The position numbers and the translations under genes were made by a program. Below are positions 1-5,234 of a stretch of 5,396 nt of DNA, piece after piece; position 1 is the stretch's first letter; every line of letters starts with the position of its first letter. The DNA comes from Actinomycetes bacterium (GTDB taxonomy: Bacteria > Actinomycetota > Acidimicrobiia > Acidimicrobiales > Acidimicrobiaceae), in contig JAKAOC010000200.1 of NCBI GenBank assembly GCA_021823385.1, positions 1 to 5,396 on the forward strand, given 5' to 3'. The notes below the pieces were generated by a model, which was not told where the DNA came from, did no database searches, and saw only the letters and a list, made by a program, of their open reading frames with translations.

Positions 1-77
1 TGACGCATCGAGCGATTCGCGAAAACATTCTTCATCGCCAGCTTCGACGAAGCCAGTTCCTTTCGAATGATACCCAA
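1..77 (-). CDS. Start of an MFS-type transporter (partial, runs off the left edge)
   Basis: The minus strand reads open from an ATG at 107 and from a TTG at 77 to the left edge. I chose TTG 77 because GGAGG lies at 85-89 with a 7-base spacer; no Shine-Dalgarno precedes ATG 107. The visible residues include the stretches RKELASSKLAMKNVF and NRSMR. A basic amphipathic lead-in of the type 'RRELxAS...AxxNVFxNxxLRR' is common just before the first membrane helix of actinobacterial major facilitator transporters. No membrane helix is visible because the gene leaves the window first, so the family call is inference from about 25 residues. It follows the 320-661 gene on the same strand after a 240-base gap, too wide to assume co-transcription. 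Confidence 0.4.
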   Translation of the reverse strand, partial: MGIIRKELASSKLAMKNVFANRSMR

Positions 78-173
78 GCGCACGCCTCCACTTTCAGACC
101 GGGGCATGCCGGCAGCGAGGAAGTTCAGAACCAAAGCCACCGCGGAGCCACAAAGCGCGCTTCCTTCGCTCCA

Positions 174-224
174 CCAAGGTGAACCCTTGATTCGACGGCT
201 CCGCAGCGTGAGGCTCCACCTTGG
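174..224. repeat. 8-bp inverted repeat CCAAGGTG/CACCTTGG
   Basis: CCAAGGTG at 174-181 is matched exactly by CACCTTGG at 217-224, with 35 bases between. It lies in the gap between the two leftmost minus-strand genes, close to the perfect palindrome at 244-261, which also carries CTTGG/CCAAG. It may be part of a terminator or leader fold, or chance. Confidence 0.3.
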
Positions 225-243
225 CAGCTGCAGCACACTCCGG

Positions 244-261
244 CTTGGCGGATCCGCCAAG
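244..261. repeat. Perfect 18-bp palindrome
   Basis: CTTGGCGGATCCGCCAAG is identical to its own reverse complement over 18 bases. As RNA it would form a 7-bp stem with a GATC loop. It sits 59 bases past the stop codon of the 320-661 minus-strand gene, which fits a transcription-end hairpin, but no T-run follows on either strand. A protein-binding palindrome controlling the transporter gene to the left is an equal alternative. Confidence 0.5.
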
Positions 262-319
262 AGCGAACAACGTCGAGCTCACCGCAGCGAGCACGTAATC
301 GACCTCTGCTCTTGAAGAG

Positions 320-661
320 CTAGTCGGAGCTCCGTGTCGCCAACGCTTCAAAGTGTTCGTAGATACGCGGTTCGCCAAGCCGGTTTCGGGCGAACGCTGC
401 ATGCGCTGCGACTCGATTCCACATACCATCGATCCAAAAAAGATCGCTGAGAAGATCCCAGTCAAGGACCCCGTGCTTAACGAGACTTCCGACCGTCTCA
501 CCAAAGGTCAAGATCTTGCGGACCGCCGGACTCTCAGATGCACCGTCAGACGGATCGAATCCATCGGAGAAGATCTCCTTCATCGCATCGTCAAGTCCCA
601 TTTCAGTACTCCACCGTACCAACTGGACGACAAGGTTTGCATCATCGTAGGTAGCAGCCAC
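320..661 (-). CDS. Conserved-looking hypothetical protein, 113 aa (possibly DUF4760-like)
   Basis: The gene starts at GTG 661, with GGAG at 667-670 and a 5-base spacer, and ends at a TAG at 320. The product is acidic and probably soluble, with no signal peptide or membrane segment. It begins MAATYDDANLVVQLVRW and later has ILTFGETVGSLVKHG followed by DWDLLSDLFW and a C-terminal GEPRIYEHFEAL. This pattern of helices with aromatic and acidic residues resembles small actinobacterial proteins of unknown function that I associate with the DUF4760 group; the family name is from memory and uncertain. Function is unknown. A promoter-like site and a leader hairpin lie directly upstream (686-721), and the broken IS3 element begins just beyond them, so the gene appears to be expressed alone. 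Its codons avoid rare choices and the protein looks intact. Confidence 0.75.
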   Translation of the reverse strand: MAATYDDANLVVQLVRWSTEMGLDDAMKEIFSDGFDPSDGASESPAVRKILTFGETVGSLVKHGVLDWDLLSDLFWIDGMWNRVAAHAAFARNRLGEPRIYEHFEALATRSSD

Positions 662-685
662 AGTCTCTCCACCCCCGCATAGATT

Positions 686-708
686 CAGCGCTGCGCACCG
701 AAGCGCTG
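686..708 (-). promoter_or_regulatory. Leader hairpin upstream of the 320-661 gene
   Basis: CAGCGCT (686-692) and AGCGCTG (702-708) form a perfect 7-bp stem around a 9-base loop. If transcription starts about 7 bases past the -10 site at 713-718, the mRNA for the 320-661 gene would begin right at this hairpin, roughly 25 bases ahead of its start codon. It could stabilise the 5' end or be an operator site in DNA. Confidence 0.4.
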
Positions 709-712
709 TGGA

Positions 713-721
713 ATTGTACCA
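713..721 (-). promoter_or_regulatory. Extended -10 promoter element (TGGTACAAT)
   Basis: On the minus strand the sequence reads TGG followed by TACAAT (718-713), five of six matches to TATAAT plus the TGn extension. The -35 position at 17 bases is CGGGAA, a poor match, as is usual with extended -10 promoters. It points at the 320-661 gene and lies between that gene and the IS3 remnant. Confidence 0.4.
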
Positions 722-748
722 TGCACCGCCCCTATTTCCCGGAAAATG

Positions 749-766
749 TGACCTGCTCCGGGTTCC
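749..766. repeat. Candidate terminal end of the IS3 remnant
   Basis: TGACCTGCTCCGGGTTCC begins with TGA and lies 23 bases past the transposase stop (789). Its position and character resemble the imperfect terminal inverted repeats of IS3-family elements. I could not find a matching reverse complement beyond the other end of the transposase, so that end may be lost. Confidence 0.25.
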
Positions 767-788
767 TTTTCCACCTGGTATGGTGCGT

Positions 789-1585
789 TCAGGCAGTCTG
801 GTTGGTCAGTGACAGCTCGAATTCGATCGGCGAGGCGTAGCCGATCCTCGTCAATCTCGATGTACTCGCACTTCCAGTTAGCGATGACCATCTGCGCGTG
901 AAACGGGAAGTAGAACGCGTCGATGTTCGAACACCCGTCACGCGGGCTTGCGTTGAAGGACCCCACGCAGCCGTTGCACCAGGGGGAACCCGGTGGGATG
1001 TAGTTGAGCCCAACGTGGCCATCTGCCCAGTCCGCAAGTGCTCGCGAAGCAAACTCTGGACCATTGCCCCAAGCGCATGCCGGCGGTGCGACTGGTTCGG
1101 CGACAAGCCTGTCGAGTAGAGCGATGACATCAGTAGAGGTGATCTGTCGCTCGACCACACCGCCGAGGCACTCCCTCGTGTGCTCATCCACGATGGAGAG
1201 AAAAGCGATCGGTCGCCCCCTCTCGTCGGCATCGAAGGAGAGGTCGACTCCCCACCAGGCGTTCAGGGCAGTTGGATCGAGCGGCGGAGCAGGCGACGTG
1301 TCGATGCGCTCACGACGGTTACGGCGTGGCACTCGAAGTCCCTCTTGCCTCCGGAGACGCTTGACCTTCTTGTAATTACCCATCCGCCCCCGAGCTCGAA
1401 GCTGGTGATGCGTAGGGCGATAGCCCCATCGGGGATGTGACTTGGCGAAGACCCAGAGCCATCCTCGCAGATGGCCATCGGGATCCGAGTGGATGCTCCG
1501 CTTGGGGTGACCTGCGATAGGCGGATCGGGAATACCCGGACAGCCGGCTTGCCGAACGCTCGGGGTTATCGAGCTTGGAGATCAC
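789..1585 (-). pseudogene. IS3-family transposase (OrfB), frameshifted and catalytically dead
   Basis: OrfB cuts and rejoins DNA through a DDE integrase core. Three minus-strand frames together give one transposase. The first frame (1585 to about 1490) has the helix-turn-helix part, with SASRLSGYSRSAYRR. The second (about 1490 to 845) has SHPRWGYR, YKKVKRLRRQEGLRVPRR and the core. The third (about 845 to 789) has GYASPIEFELS and the true stop. An ATG at 1383 opens the longest intact stretch, but it lies inside the domain. Numbering from that ATG, the first catalytic Asp is kept (D47, WGVDLSF). The second motif reads GNGPEF instead of DNGPEF (G106), and the third reads VGSFN instead of VESFN (G141). 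Both changes fit single A-to-G transitions (GGC for GAC, GGG for GAG). Two frameshifts plus loss of two catalytic acids mean it cannot encode an active enzyme. No clear OrfA remains upstream. Confidence 0.88.
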
Positions 1586-1803
1586 CTGCGCAACTGGGGC
1601 ACGACGTCTGCGTAGGCCCAGAAATTTCCTTTCGGCAACTCCCGAAGCGCGGCTTTCCCGAACTCGGCCGCAGTACTCGCACTCGGCAGTTGCTCCCCGG
1701 TGCCCCAGGCTCTCGGGCCGAACTCTTCGTCGGACTTGGCCGAGTCAAGAGTTCAGTCGCGCCCGAGGCCCAGCGGGGAGGAATACGCGATTCAGCGTGC
1801 GCA
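1586..1803. other. No gene identified; possible decayed coding remnant
   Basis: This stretch lies between the transposase N-terminus and the cold-shock gene, where an OrfA would be expected. One minus-strand frame is open from 1752 to a stop at 1582 and includes ELPKGNFWAYADVVPQLRR, but it has no start codon and a stop just upstream. Another frame continues the transposase reading upstream through AERKFLGLRRRRAPVAQV. Neither can be assigned. I see no intact gene. Confidence 0.35.
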
Positions 1804-1820
1804 AGCCACTTGCCGTGGCT
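1804..1820 (-). terminator. Hairpin downstream of csp, possible terminator
   Basis: AGCCAC and GTGGCT form a perfect 6-bp stem with a 5-base loop, starting 36 bases past the cold-shock protein stop. There is no T-run after it on the minus strand, so terminator function is only suggested by position. Confidence 0.3.
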
Positions 1821-1855
1821 AGTTACTTCCGCTTCGCACAGTGCAGGTTGTACTG

Positions 1856-2059
1856 CTAAATGACGCGCACGTTCTGTGCTTCGAGTCCCTTGCGGCCCTG
1901 GGCCACATCGAACTCGACCTGCTGGCCCTCCTGGAGGGCCCTGTAGCCGTCGCCGACCACCTTGGAGTAGTGCACGAAGACGTCGTCGTCTCCGTTGCTA
2001 GGGGCGATAAACCCAAAGCCCTTCTCGCTATTGAAGAATTTTACTGTTCCGGTTGCCAT
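1856..2059 (-). CDS. CspA-family cold-shock protein, 67 aa
   Basis: This small OB-fold protein binds single-stranded RNA and DNA in the cytoplasm and acts as an RNA chaperone, opening mRNA secondary structure. It starts [18 protein letters not shown]. The RNP1 motif KGFGFI is at residues 13-18 and RNP2 VFVHY at 27-31, followed by the typical [21 protein letters not shown] tail split over the last two strands. At 67 residues it has the full usual length. I chose ATG 2059 because family proteins begin exactly here; the same frame opens 14 codons earlier, but those residues do not belong to the fold. The Shine-Dalgarno is weak (AAGA just upstream). A promoter-like pair lies at 2079-2107, giving a very short leader, unlike the long thermosensing leader of E. 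coli cspA. The gene stands alone. Whether it is cold-induced cannot be read from the sequence. Confidence 0.95.
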   Translation of the reverse strand: MATGTVKFFNSEKGFGFIAPSNGDDDVFVHYSKVVGDGYRALQEGQQVEFDVAQGRKGLEAQNVRVI

Positions 2060-2078
2060 TTTCTTAAGATTCCGTTTC

Positions 2079-2107
2079 GTTATACCAGTTGTGCCGACCA
2101 ATGTCGG
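2079..2107 (-). promoter_or_regulatory. Candidate promoter of csp
   Basis: On the minus strand CCGACA (2107-2102, four of six to TTGACA) is followed after exactly 17 bases by TATAAC (2084-2079, five of six to TATAAT). The csp ATG is 20 bases past the -10. The hairpin TCGGAG/CTCCGA (2104-2122) overlaps the -35 element. Confidence 0.45.
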
Positions 2108-2122
2108 AGTTTATTGCTCCGA
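2104..2122. repeat. 6-bp inverted repeat over the csp -35 region
   Basis: TCGGAG and CTCCGA are perfectly complementary around the 7-base loop TTTATTG. It overlaps the proposed csp -35 element, a usual place for an operator; as RNA it would only matter if transcription starts further upstream. Confidence 0.35.
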
Positions 2123-2126
2123 GAAG

Positions 2127-2156
2127 GGTTGACCAGGAAGAATTTCGGTTGACCAG
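2127..2156. repeat. Two 10-bp direct repeats GGTTGACCAG, 20 bp apart
   Basis: GGTTGACCAG occurs at 2127-2136 and again at 2147-2156, identical over 10 bases and offset by exactly 20 bases, about two helical turns. Both copies therefore face the same side of the DNA, directly upstream of the csp promoter. This suggests a binding site for a regulator of csp. Which protein binds is unknown. Confidence 0.45.
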
Positions 2157-2492
2157 CTCCGCAGACCTGCGACTTACTTCGATCAACGCAGTTCTACCGG
2201 CGTGCCTAGTCACACCATTCTAGGAGCTGTTGGCTCACAGCATGCCGAAAGACTCCCCACAACCCGCAGAGTCGATAAATCGATTTGGCCGCGCGGGCTC
2301 CAGCGCCTGTCGACCACGGCGGGACGCGATCCTTCGATGCGCACTGTGCCCTGGTCGACTCCACCTCTCGAGGACCAGGCCGTTTCCGCCGAATGCAGGC
2401 CCGACAGTATGGGGCTCGGTGCGCGCCACGGCTGCGATTCGCTGAAACCTTCCACCGACACGTGGTGGCTGGAAATGCCGGCGGCGAAACTA
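2157..2492. other. Non-coding stretch without a recognised gene
   Basis: Frames here are open on both strands, but the translations are arginine- and proline-rich and show no family motif, as expected of shadow reading in GC-rich DNA. Small symmetrical elements include the palindrome AAATCGATTT (2277-2286), the 7-bp inverted repeat CCTGGTC/GACCAGG (2350-2379) and CCACC/GGTGG (2452-2468). I see no supportable gene. Confidence 0.4.
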
Positions 2493-2516
2493 GATGACAT
2501 AGTCGCATGATGACAT
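2493..2516 (+). repeat. Direct repeat GATGACAT at the antitoxin-like start
   Basis: GATGACAT is repeated exactly at 2493-2500 and 2509-2516, 16 bases apart; the second copy runs into the ATG at 2515. Ribbon-helix-helix antitoxins commonly bind short repeats over their own start region, so this may be a relict autoregulatory operator. Eight-base repeats can also arise by chance. Confidence 0.3.
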
Positions 2517-2592
2517 GGGTAAGAACCTCATACTTCGGCTGCCGGACGCCATGGCCCGTGATGTGCAGGCACTGGCTCGCGTCGGAGGAAAG
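2515..2592 (+). pseudogene. N-terminal fragment of a ribbon-helix-helix antitoxin-like protein
   Basis: From ATG 2515 the frame reads MGKNLILRLPDAMARDVQAL followed by ARVGGK. This matches the opening of MetJ/Arc/CopG-type antitoxins, where a strand of alternating hydrophobic and polar residues (NLILRLP) binds DNA and the first helix follows (DAMARDVQALA). Such proteins are usually 70-90 residues with a conserved 'S...V..A' second helix. Here the similarity stops at about residue 26 and the reading becomes non-protein-like. No PIN or RelE-type toxin follows. I read this as a truncated relic of a toxin-antitoxin module. The frame happens to stay open into gadB, which could mislead gene callers into a 684-residue fusion. 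Confidence 0.5.
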
Positions 2593-3092
2593 GCAGCCAC
2601 TTGTCATGGAGTATCACGCGTGCAACCCGCGGTGCCTGGCCGGCGGCGCCTGAGCTGCAGGGCGTCTGCTCGCTTCGACTATTCCACGGAGGATGTCGTT
2701 CCACTAGAGGGGTGCGCGCCCGCCGAGGCGGCCCCACCCTCTGCACATCGGCCGGGCGGCCAACCAGTTGAAGCTGATTCTCCACGAATGACCGGAACAG
2801 CGGGTCAGCCAGGACGAAACTGCGCCCGCAGGCGCAGTGCCGATGTGGCGGATCGTGATCCCGGCGCTCTTCGGCAGGGCCGGCTGGTTCCCCCGCTCCA
2901 GGACAAGCACCGGCCGACGTGGCCCGCTGGAATCGACTTGTGCGTCCCCCTCAGTTCCCCTTCACGGGGCTGTCAACTGGAGGGCACTCCGACTCCCCGC
3001 CGCCGTCGTGCAAACGCACATCAAAGGTGCGGATCGGGTCGTGTAGTCCCGAAATCCCCATTCTTTGCTAAACAGGTACGACGCGCTCGTTG
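2593..3092. other. Non-coding stretch upstream of gadB
   Basis: The plus frame is open throughout, but its translation (rich in Arg, Pro, Ala and Cys) has no family features and lacks the codon pattern of the GadB part. On the minus strand (2839 to about 2735) a frame reads HCACGRSFVLADPLFRSFVE with a Cys-x-Cys pair, which might be a relic of a coding region, but I cannot assign it. No intact gene is supported. The gadB promoter must lie here or within 3060-3092; I see no strong -35/-10 pair. Confidence 0.4.
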
Positions 3093-3118
3093 CGACGGGG
3101 AAAACCGACACCCCGTCG
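3093..3118 (+). promoter_or_regulatory. Strong leader hairpin in front of the gadB ribosome binding site
   Basis: CGACGGGG (3093-3100) and CCCCGTCG (3111-3118) form a perfect 8-bp GC-rich stem around the 10-base loop AAAACCGACA. It ends 3 bases before the GGGGAGG Shine-Dalgarno (3122-3128). The CCCC arm (3111-3114) could instead pair with GGGG (3122-3125) and cover the ribosome site, giving two exclusive folds. As DNA it is a 26-bp dyad that could be an operator. The sequence is certain; the regulatory role is inference. Confidence 0.5.
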
Positions 3119-3135
3119 ATTGGGGAGGTATATCC

Positions 3136-4569
3136 GTGTTGTCCCGAAAAGCGGCCAGGCCCCAGCAGGGAGCCGAGTCATCGCTCGCCCCCGTCTACAG
3201 CGCTCGGGATCTCTCCGAGGAAATCCCCCGCTATCGCCTGCCGGAGCGCTCCTCCGCTCCGCGGGTCGTGGCGCAGCTCATCGAGGACGAACTCAATCTC
3301 GATGGCAATGCTTCGCTCAACCTCGCCAGCTTCGTGACGACTTGGATGGAGCCGGAGGCGGAGTCCCTCATGGCGCGCACTCTCTCCAAGAACTTCGTCG
3401 ATGCGGAGGAGTACCCCCAGACGGCCGAGTTGGCCGACCGTTGCGTCAATATGATCGCCGATCTCTTCCACGCCCCCGAGGAGACCGGAGCGACCGGGAC
3501 CGCAACGGTGGGCTCTTCCGAGGCGATCCACCTCGCGGGCCTTGCCATGAAGTGGCGATGGAAGAAGCAGCGGGGAGCGGCGGCCGGATCCGTGACCCCG
3601 AACATCGTCATGGGCGCAAACGTGCAGGTCTGTTGGGAAAAATTCGCCCGCTACTTCGAGGTCGAGCCCCGGTACGTTCCCATGACCACCACTCGCTATG
3701 TGCTCGGCGTCGACGAGGCGCTCAGCATGGTGGACGAGAACACCATCGGCGTAGTGGGAATCCTCGGCTCGACCTACACGGGCGAGTACGAACCTGTCGA
3801 CGAACTCGCATCGGCGCTGGATCAGCTTCAGCACGACCGCGACATCGACGTTCCGATCCATGTCGACGCGGCCTCGGGCGGCTTTGTCGCGCCATTCAAC
3901 AGTCCCGAGCTGACGTGGGACTTCCGCCTCCCGCGCGTGAAGTCGATCAACACCTCGGGGCACAAGTACGGATTGGTCTACCCCGGCATCGGCTGGTCGA
4001 TATGGCGGGAGGCCGAACTGTTGCCCGACGAGCTCGTCTTCCACGTCAACTACCTCGGCGGGGATCATCCGACATTCAACCTGAACTTCTCTCGCGGCTC
4101 TTCGCAGATCGTGGCGCAGTACTACAACCTGCTGCGCCTGGGGCGCCAGGGCTATGCGAAGGTCATGAGCGCACTTGCTTCAACCGCAACCTGGATCAGC
4201 TCCGAACTGGAGGCAACCGGCAGGTTTACCCTCTTGTCCAAGACCGACGCGCTTCCCGTCGTGTGCTTCCGCCTCACCTCACAAGAATCCTGGACCGTCT
4301 TCGACCTCTCGGCGGCGCTTCGGGAGCGAGGTTGGATCGTCCCCGCCTATACGTTGGCGCCGAACGCGTCCGAAATCGCTGTTCTTCGCATCGTCGTACG
4401 TGAAGGGCTCGGGCGAGATTTGGCCCAAACCCTCTTGGCCGACATCCGCGCGGCGATGGAACGACTCGACTCGGGGCATGTGCCCGCGTCGCCGATGAAC
4501 CGGCGCAAGGGCGCAGCCTCCACTTCTCGCGCCCCTCACCACCACAACCCCGGACACGGAGTCTGCTGA
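3136..4569 (+). CDS. gadB: Glutamate decarboxylase (PLP-dependent), 477 aa
   Basis: It converts L-glutamate to GABA and CO2, using one cytoplasmic proton per turnover. Usual roles are acid resistance and GABA metabolism. The fold is a group II PLP decarboxylase. Start GTG 3136 has GGGGAGG at 3122-3128 with a 7-base spacer; TTG 3139 is a weaker choice. Motifs along the chain are LDGNASLNLASF (substrate pocket, residues about 55-66), NFVDAEEYPQ with D89 (E. coli Asp86), GSSEA with S127/S128 for the PLP phosphate, TYTGEYE with T213, DAASGG with D244 for the pyridine nitrogen, and SGHKYG with the Schiff-base Lys277 (E. coli Lys276). All active-site residues I checked are present; E. coli Thr62 is Ser65 here. 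Length is 477 against 466 in E. coli. The tail ends in a histidine-rich stretch, PHHHNPGHGVC. In E. coli the C-terminus gates the active site by pH through a penultimate His. No GadC antiporter is adjacent, and the gene is monocistronic. Confidence 0.96.
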   Translation: MLSRKAARPQQGAESSLAPVYSARDLSEEIPRYRLPERSSAPRVVAQLIEDELNLDGNASLNLASFVTTWMEPEAESLMARTLSKNFVDAEEYPQTAELADRCVNMIADLFHAPEETGATGTATVGSSEAIHLAGLAMKWRWKKQRGAAAGSVTPNIVMGANVQVCWEKFARYFEVEPRYVPMTTTRYVLGVDEALSMVDENTIGVVGILGSTYTGEYEPVDELASALDQLQHDRDIDVPIHVDAASGGFVAPFNSPELTWDFRLPRVKSINTSGHKYGLVYPGIGWSIWREAELLPDELVFHVNYLGGDHPTFNLNFSRGSSQIVAQYYNLLRLGRQGYAKVMSALASTATWISSELEATGRFTLLSKTDALPVVCFRLTSQESWTVFDLSAALRERGWIVPAYTLAPNASEIAVLRIVVREGLGRDLAQTLLADIRAAMERLDSGHVPASPMNRRKGAASTSRAPHHHNPGHGVC

Positions 4570-4615
4570 GCGACGGTCGCGCCCGGCCGAAACGTGGCGT
4601 CATCTTTCGTACGAG

Positions 4616-4650
4616 GAGGATCGAGCGCGCCCCGGCCGGTGCGCGTCCTC
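4616..4650. terminator. Strong hairpin between two convergent genes
   Basis: GCGCGCC (4625-4631) pairs with GGTGCGC (4638-4644), seven pairs with one G-U, around a 6-base loop. GAGGA (4616-4620) and TCCTC (4646-4650) extend it across a small internal bulge. It lies 47 bases past the gadB stop and 5 bases past the stop of the convergent gene at 4655, so it can serve both. No clean T-run follows; CTCTTCCTC is pyrimidine-rich only. Confidence 0.5.
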
Positions 4651-4654
4651 TTCC

Positions 4655-5122
4655 TCAGAGCTTGGAGCCTTCCGCCGCATAGGAGAGGAGTCGCGCGGCG
4701 TCGAGACGCAGCCAAACCGACACCCATGCCTCCGGCGTGGTCGCCACCACATCGGCAGGAACGTCGGGTTCGTCCACCACGCTGCACGGACCTTCCACGA
4801 TCACGACGACATGCTCGTCTCGCTCGCCTTGAGTGACCACGAGGACCAGCCACGGCTCGTTGCGAACGTTTCCCTCTCGGACCGATCCGGCAGCCGTTGG
4901 CATCCAGAACGTCGAGCCTCGCCTTCGATAGGACGTTATCGCGGCGTGAGGACGGCCGTCGGGCCGCGTCGTCGTCACGACGCCGAAGATGCGCCGGTCA
5001 AGGTATCCCGACAGGCGCTTCCCGCTCAGGCGGCGCTCCGGAGGATAGGCGCTCCGCGTCACCGCTGTAGCGCGGGCAAAGGTCTGCTCCTGCAGCTCAT
5101 CGAGATCCACGGGTGCCTCCAT
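4655..5122 (-). CDS. PPOX-class FMN/F420-binding split-barrel protein, 155 aa
   Basis: Proteins of this pyridoxamine-phosphate-oxidase-like fold are small homodimers that bind FMN or the deazaflavin F420 and reduce varied substrates, or sometimes bind heme. Features from ATG 5122 are a helical lead-in, RIFGVVTTTRPDGRPHAAI (residues 44-62, first barrel strands with the 'DGRPHA' turn), STFWMPTAAGSVREGNVRNEP (70-90, the usual phosphate-binding 'K/R-x-x-N-x-R' stretch), VLVVTQ, VVVIVEGPCSVV and a C-terminal helix. A 155-residue length is normal. I chose ATG 5122 because the homologous region begins soon after; GTG 5152 has GGGGGA touching it, which is too close. No good Shine-Dalgarno precedes ATG 5122, so a leaderless message is possible. 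It is divergent from the gene at 5235 (112 bases between) and convergent with gadB. The exact cofactor and substrate cannot be told from sequence. Confidence 0.85.
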   Translation of the reverse strand: MEAPVDLDELQEQTFARATAVTRSAYPPERRLSGKRLSGYLDRRIFGVVTTTRPDGRPHAAITSYRRRGSTFWMPTAAGSVREGNVRNEPWLVLVVTQGERDEHVVVIVEGPCSVVDEPDVPADVVATTPEAWVSVWLRLDAARLLSYAAEGSKL

Positions 5123-5208
5123 CGTGGCAGGGGCGGCGCCAAAGGCTAGCACTCCCCCGACGACCCTTTGCGCACTCGAGCCGATAGCCGACTTGGCCGG
5201 CCCGGTCC

Positions 5209-5214
5209 TACACT
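5209..5214 (+). promoter_or_regulatory. Possible -10 element for the gene at 5235
   Basis: TACACT fits the TAnnnT pattern of actinobacterial -10 elements and lies 20 bases before the ATG at 5235. No good -35 is found at 16-18 bases upstream. Weak evidence. Confidence 0.3.
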
Positions 5215-5234
5215 GCGAGTCGGAGGAAAAGACA

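Noticed and set aside
94..504. 136-residue minus-strand frame
   Set aside because: It overlaps the well-supported 320-661 gene out of frame, and its translation has no family character and no ribosome site.
2277..2286. Palindrome AAATCGATTT as an operator
   Set aside because: Ten bases, no neighbouring start codon or promoter, and no second copy nearby; too little to support a site.
2206..2607. 133-residue minus-strand frame upstream of gadB
   Set aside because: Its translation is rich in Cys, Arg and Ser without family motifs, with several equally long overlapping frames on both strands.
3178..4068. 296-residue frame antisense to gadB
   Set aside because: It is the usual shadow of a GC-rich gene on the opposite strand; the plus-strand GadB reading has full catalytic motifs.
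3090..4403. 437-residue arginine-rich plus-strand frame inside gadB
   Set aside because: It is out of frame with GadB, has extreme Arg content and no motifs, so it is a compositional shadow.
4655..5122. The split-barrel protein as a PLP-supplying partner of the PLP-dependent GadB
   Set aside because: The fold resembles pyridoxamine phosphate oxidase, but the protein is short, belongs by its look to the broad FMN/F420 group, and is convergent with gadB with a strong hairpin between. Nothing links the two functionally.
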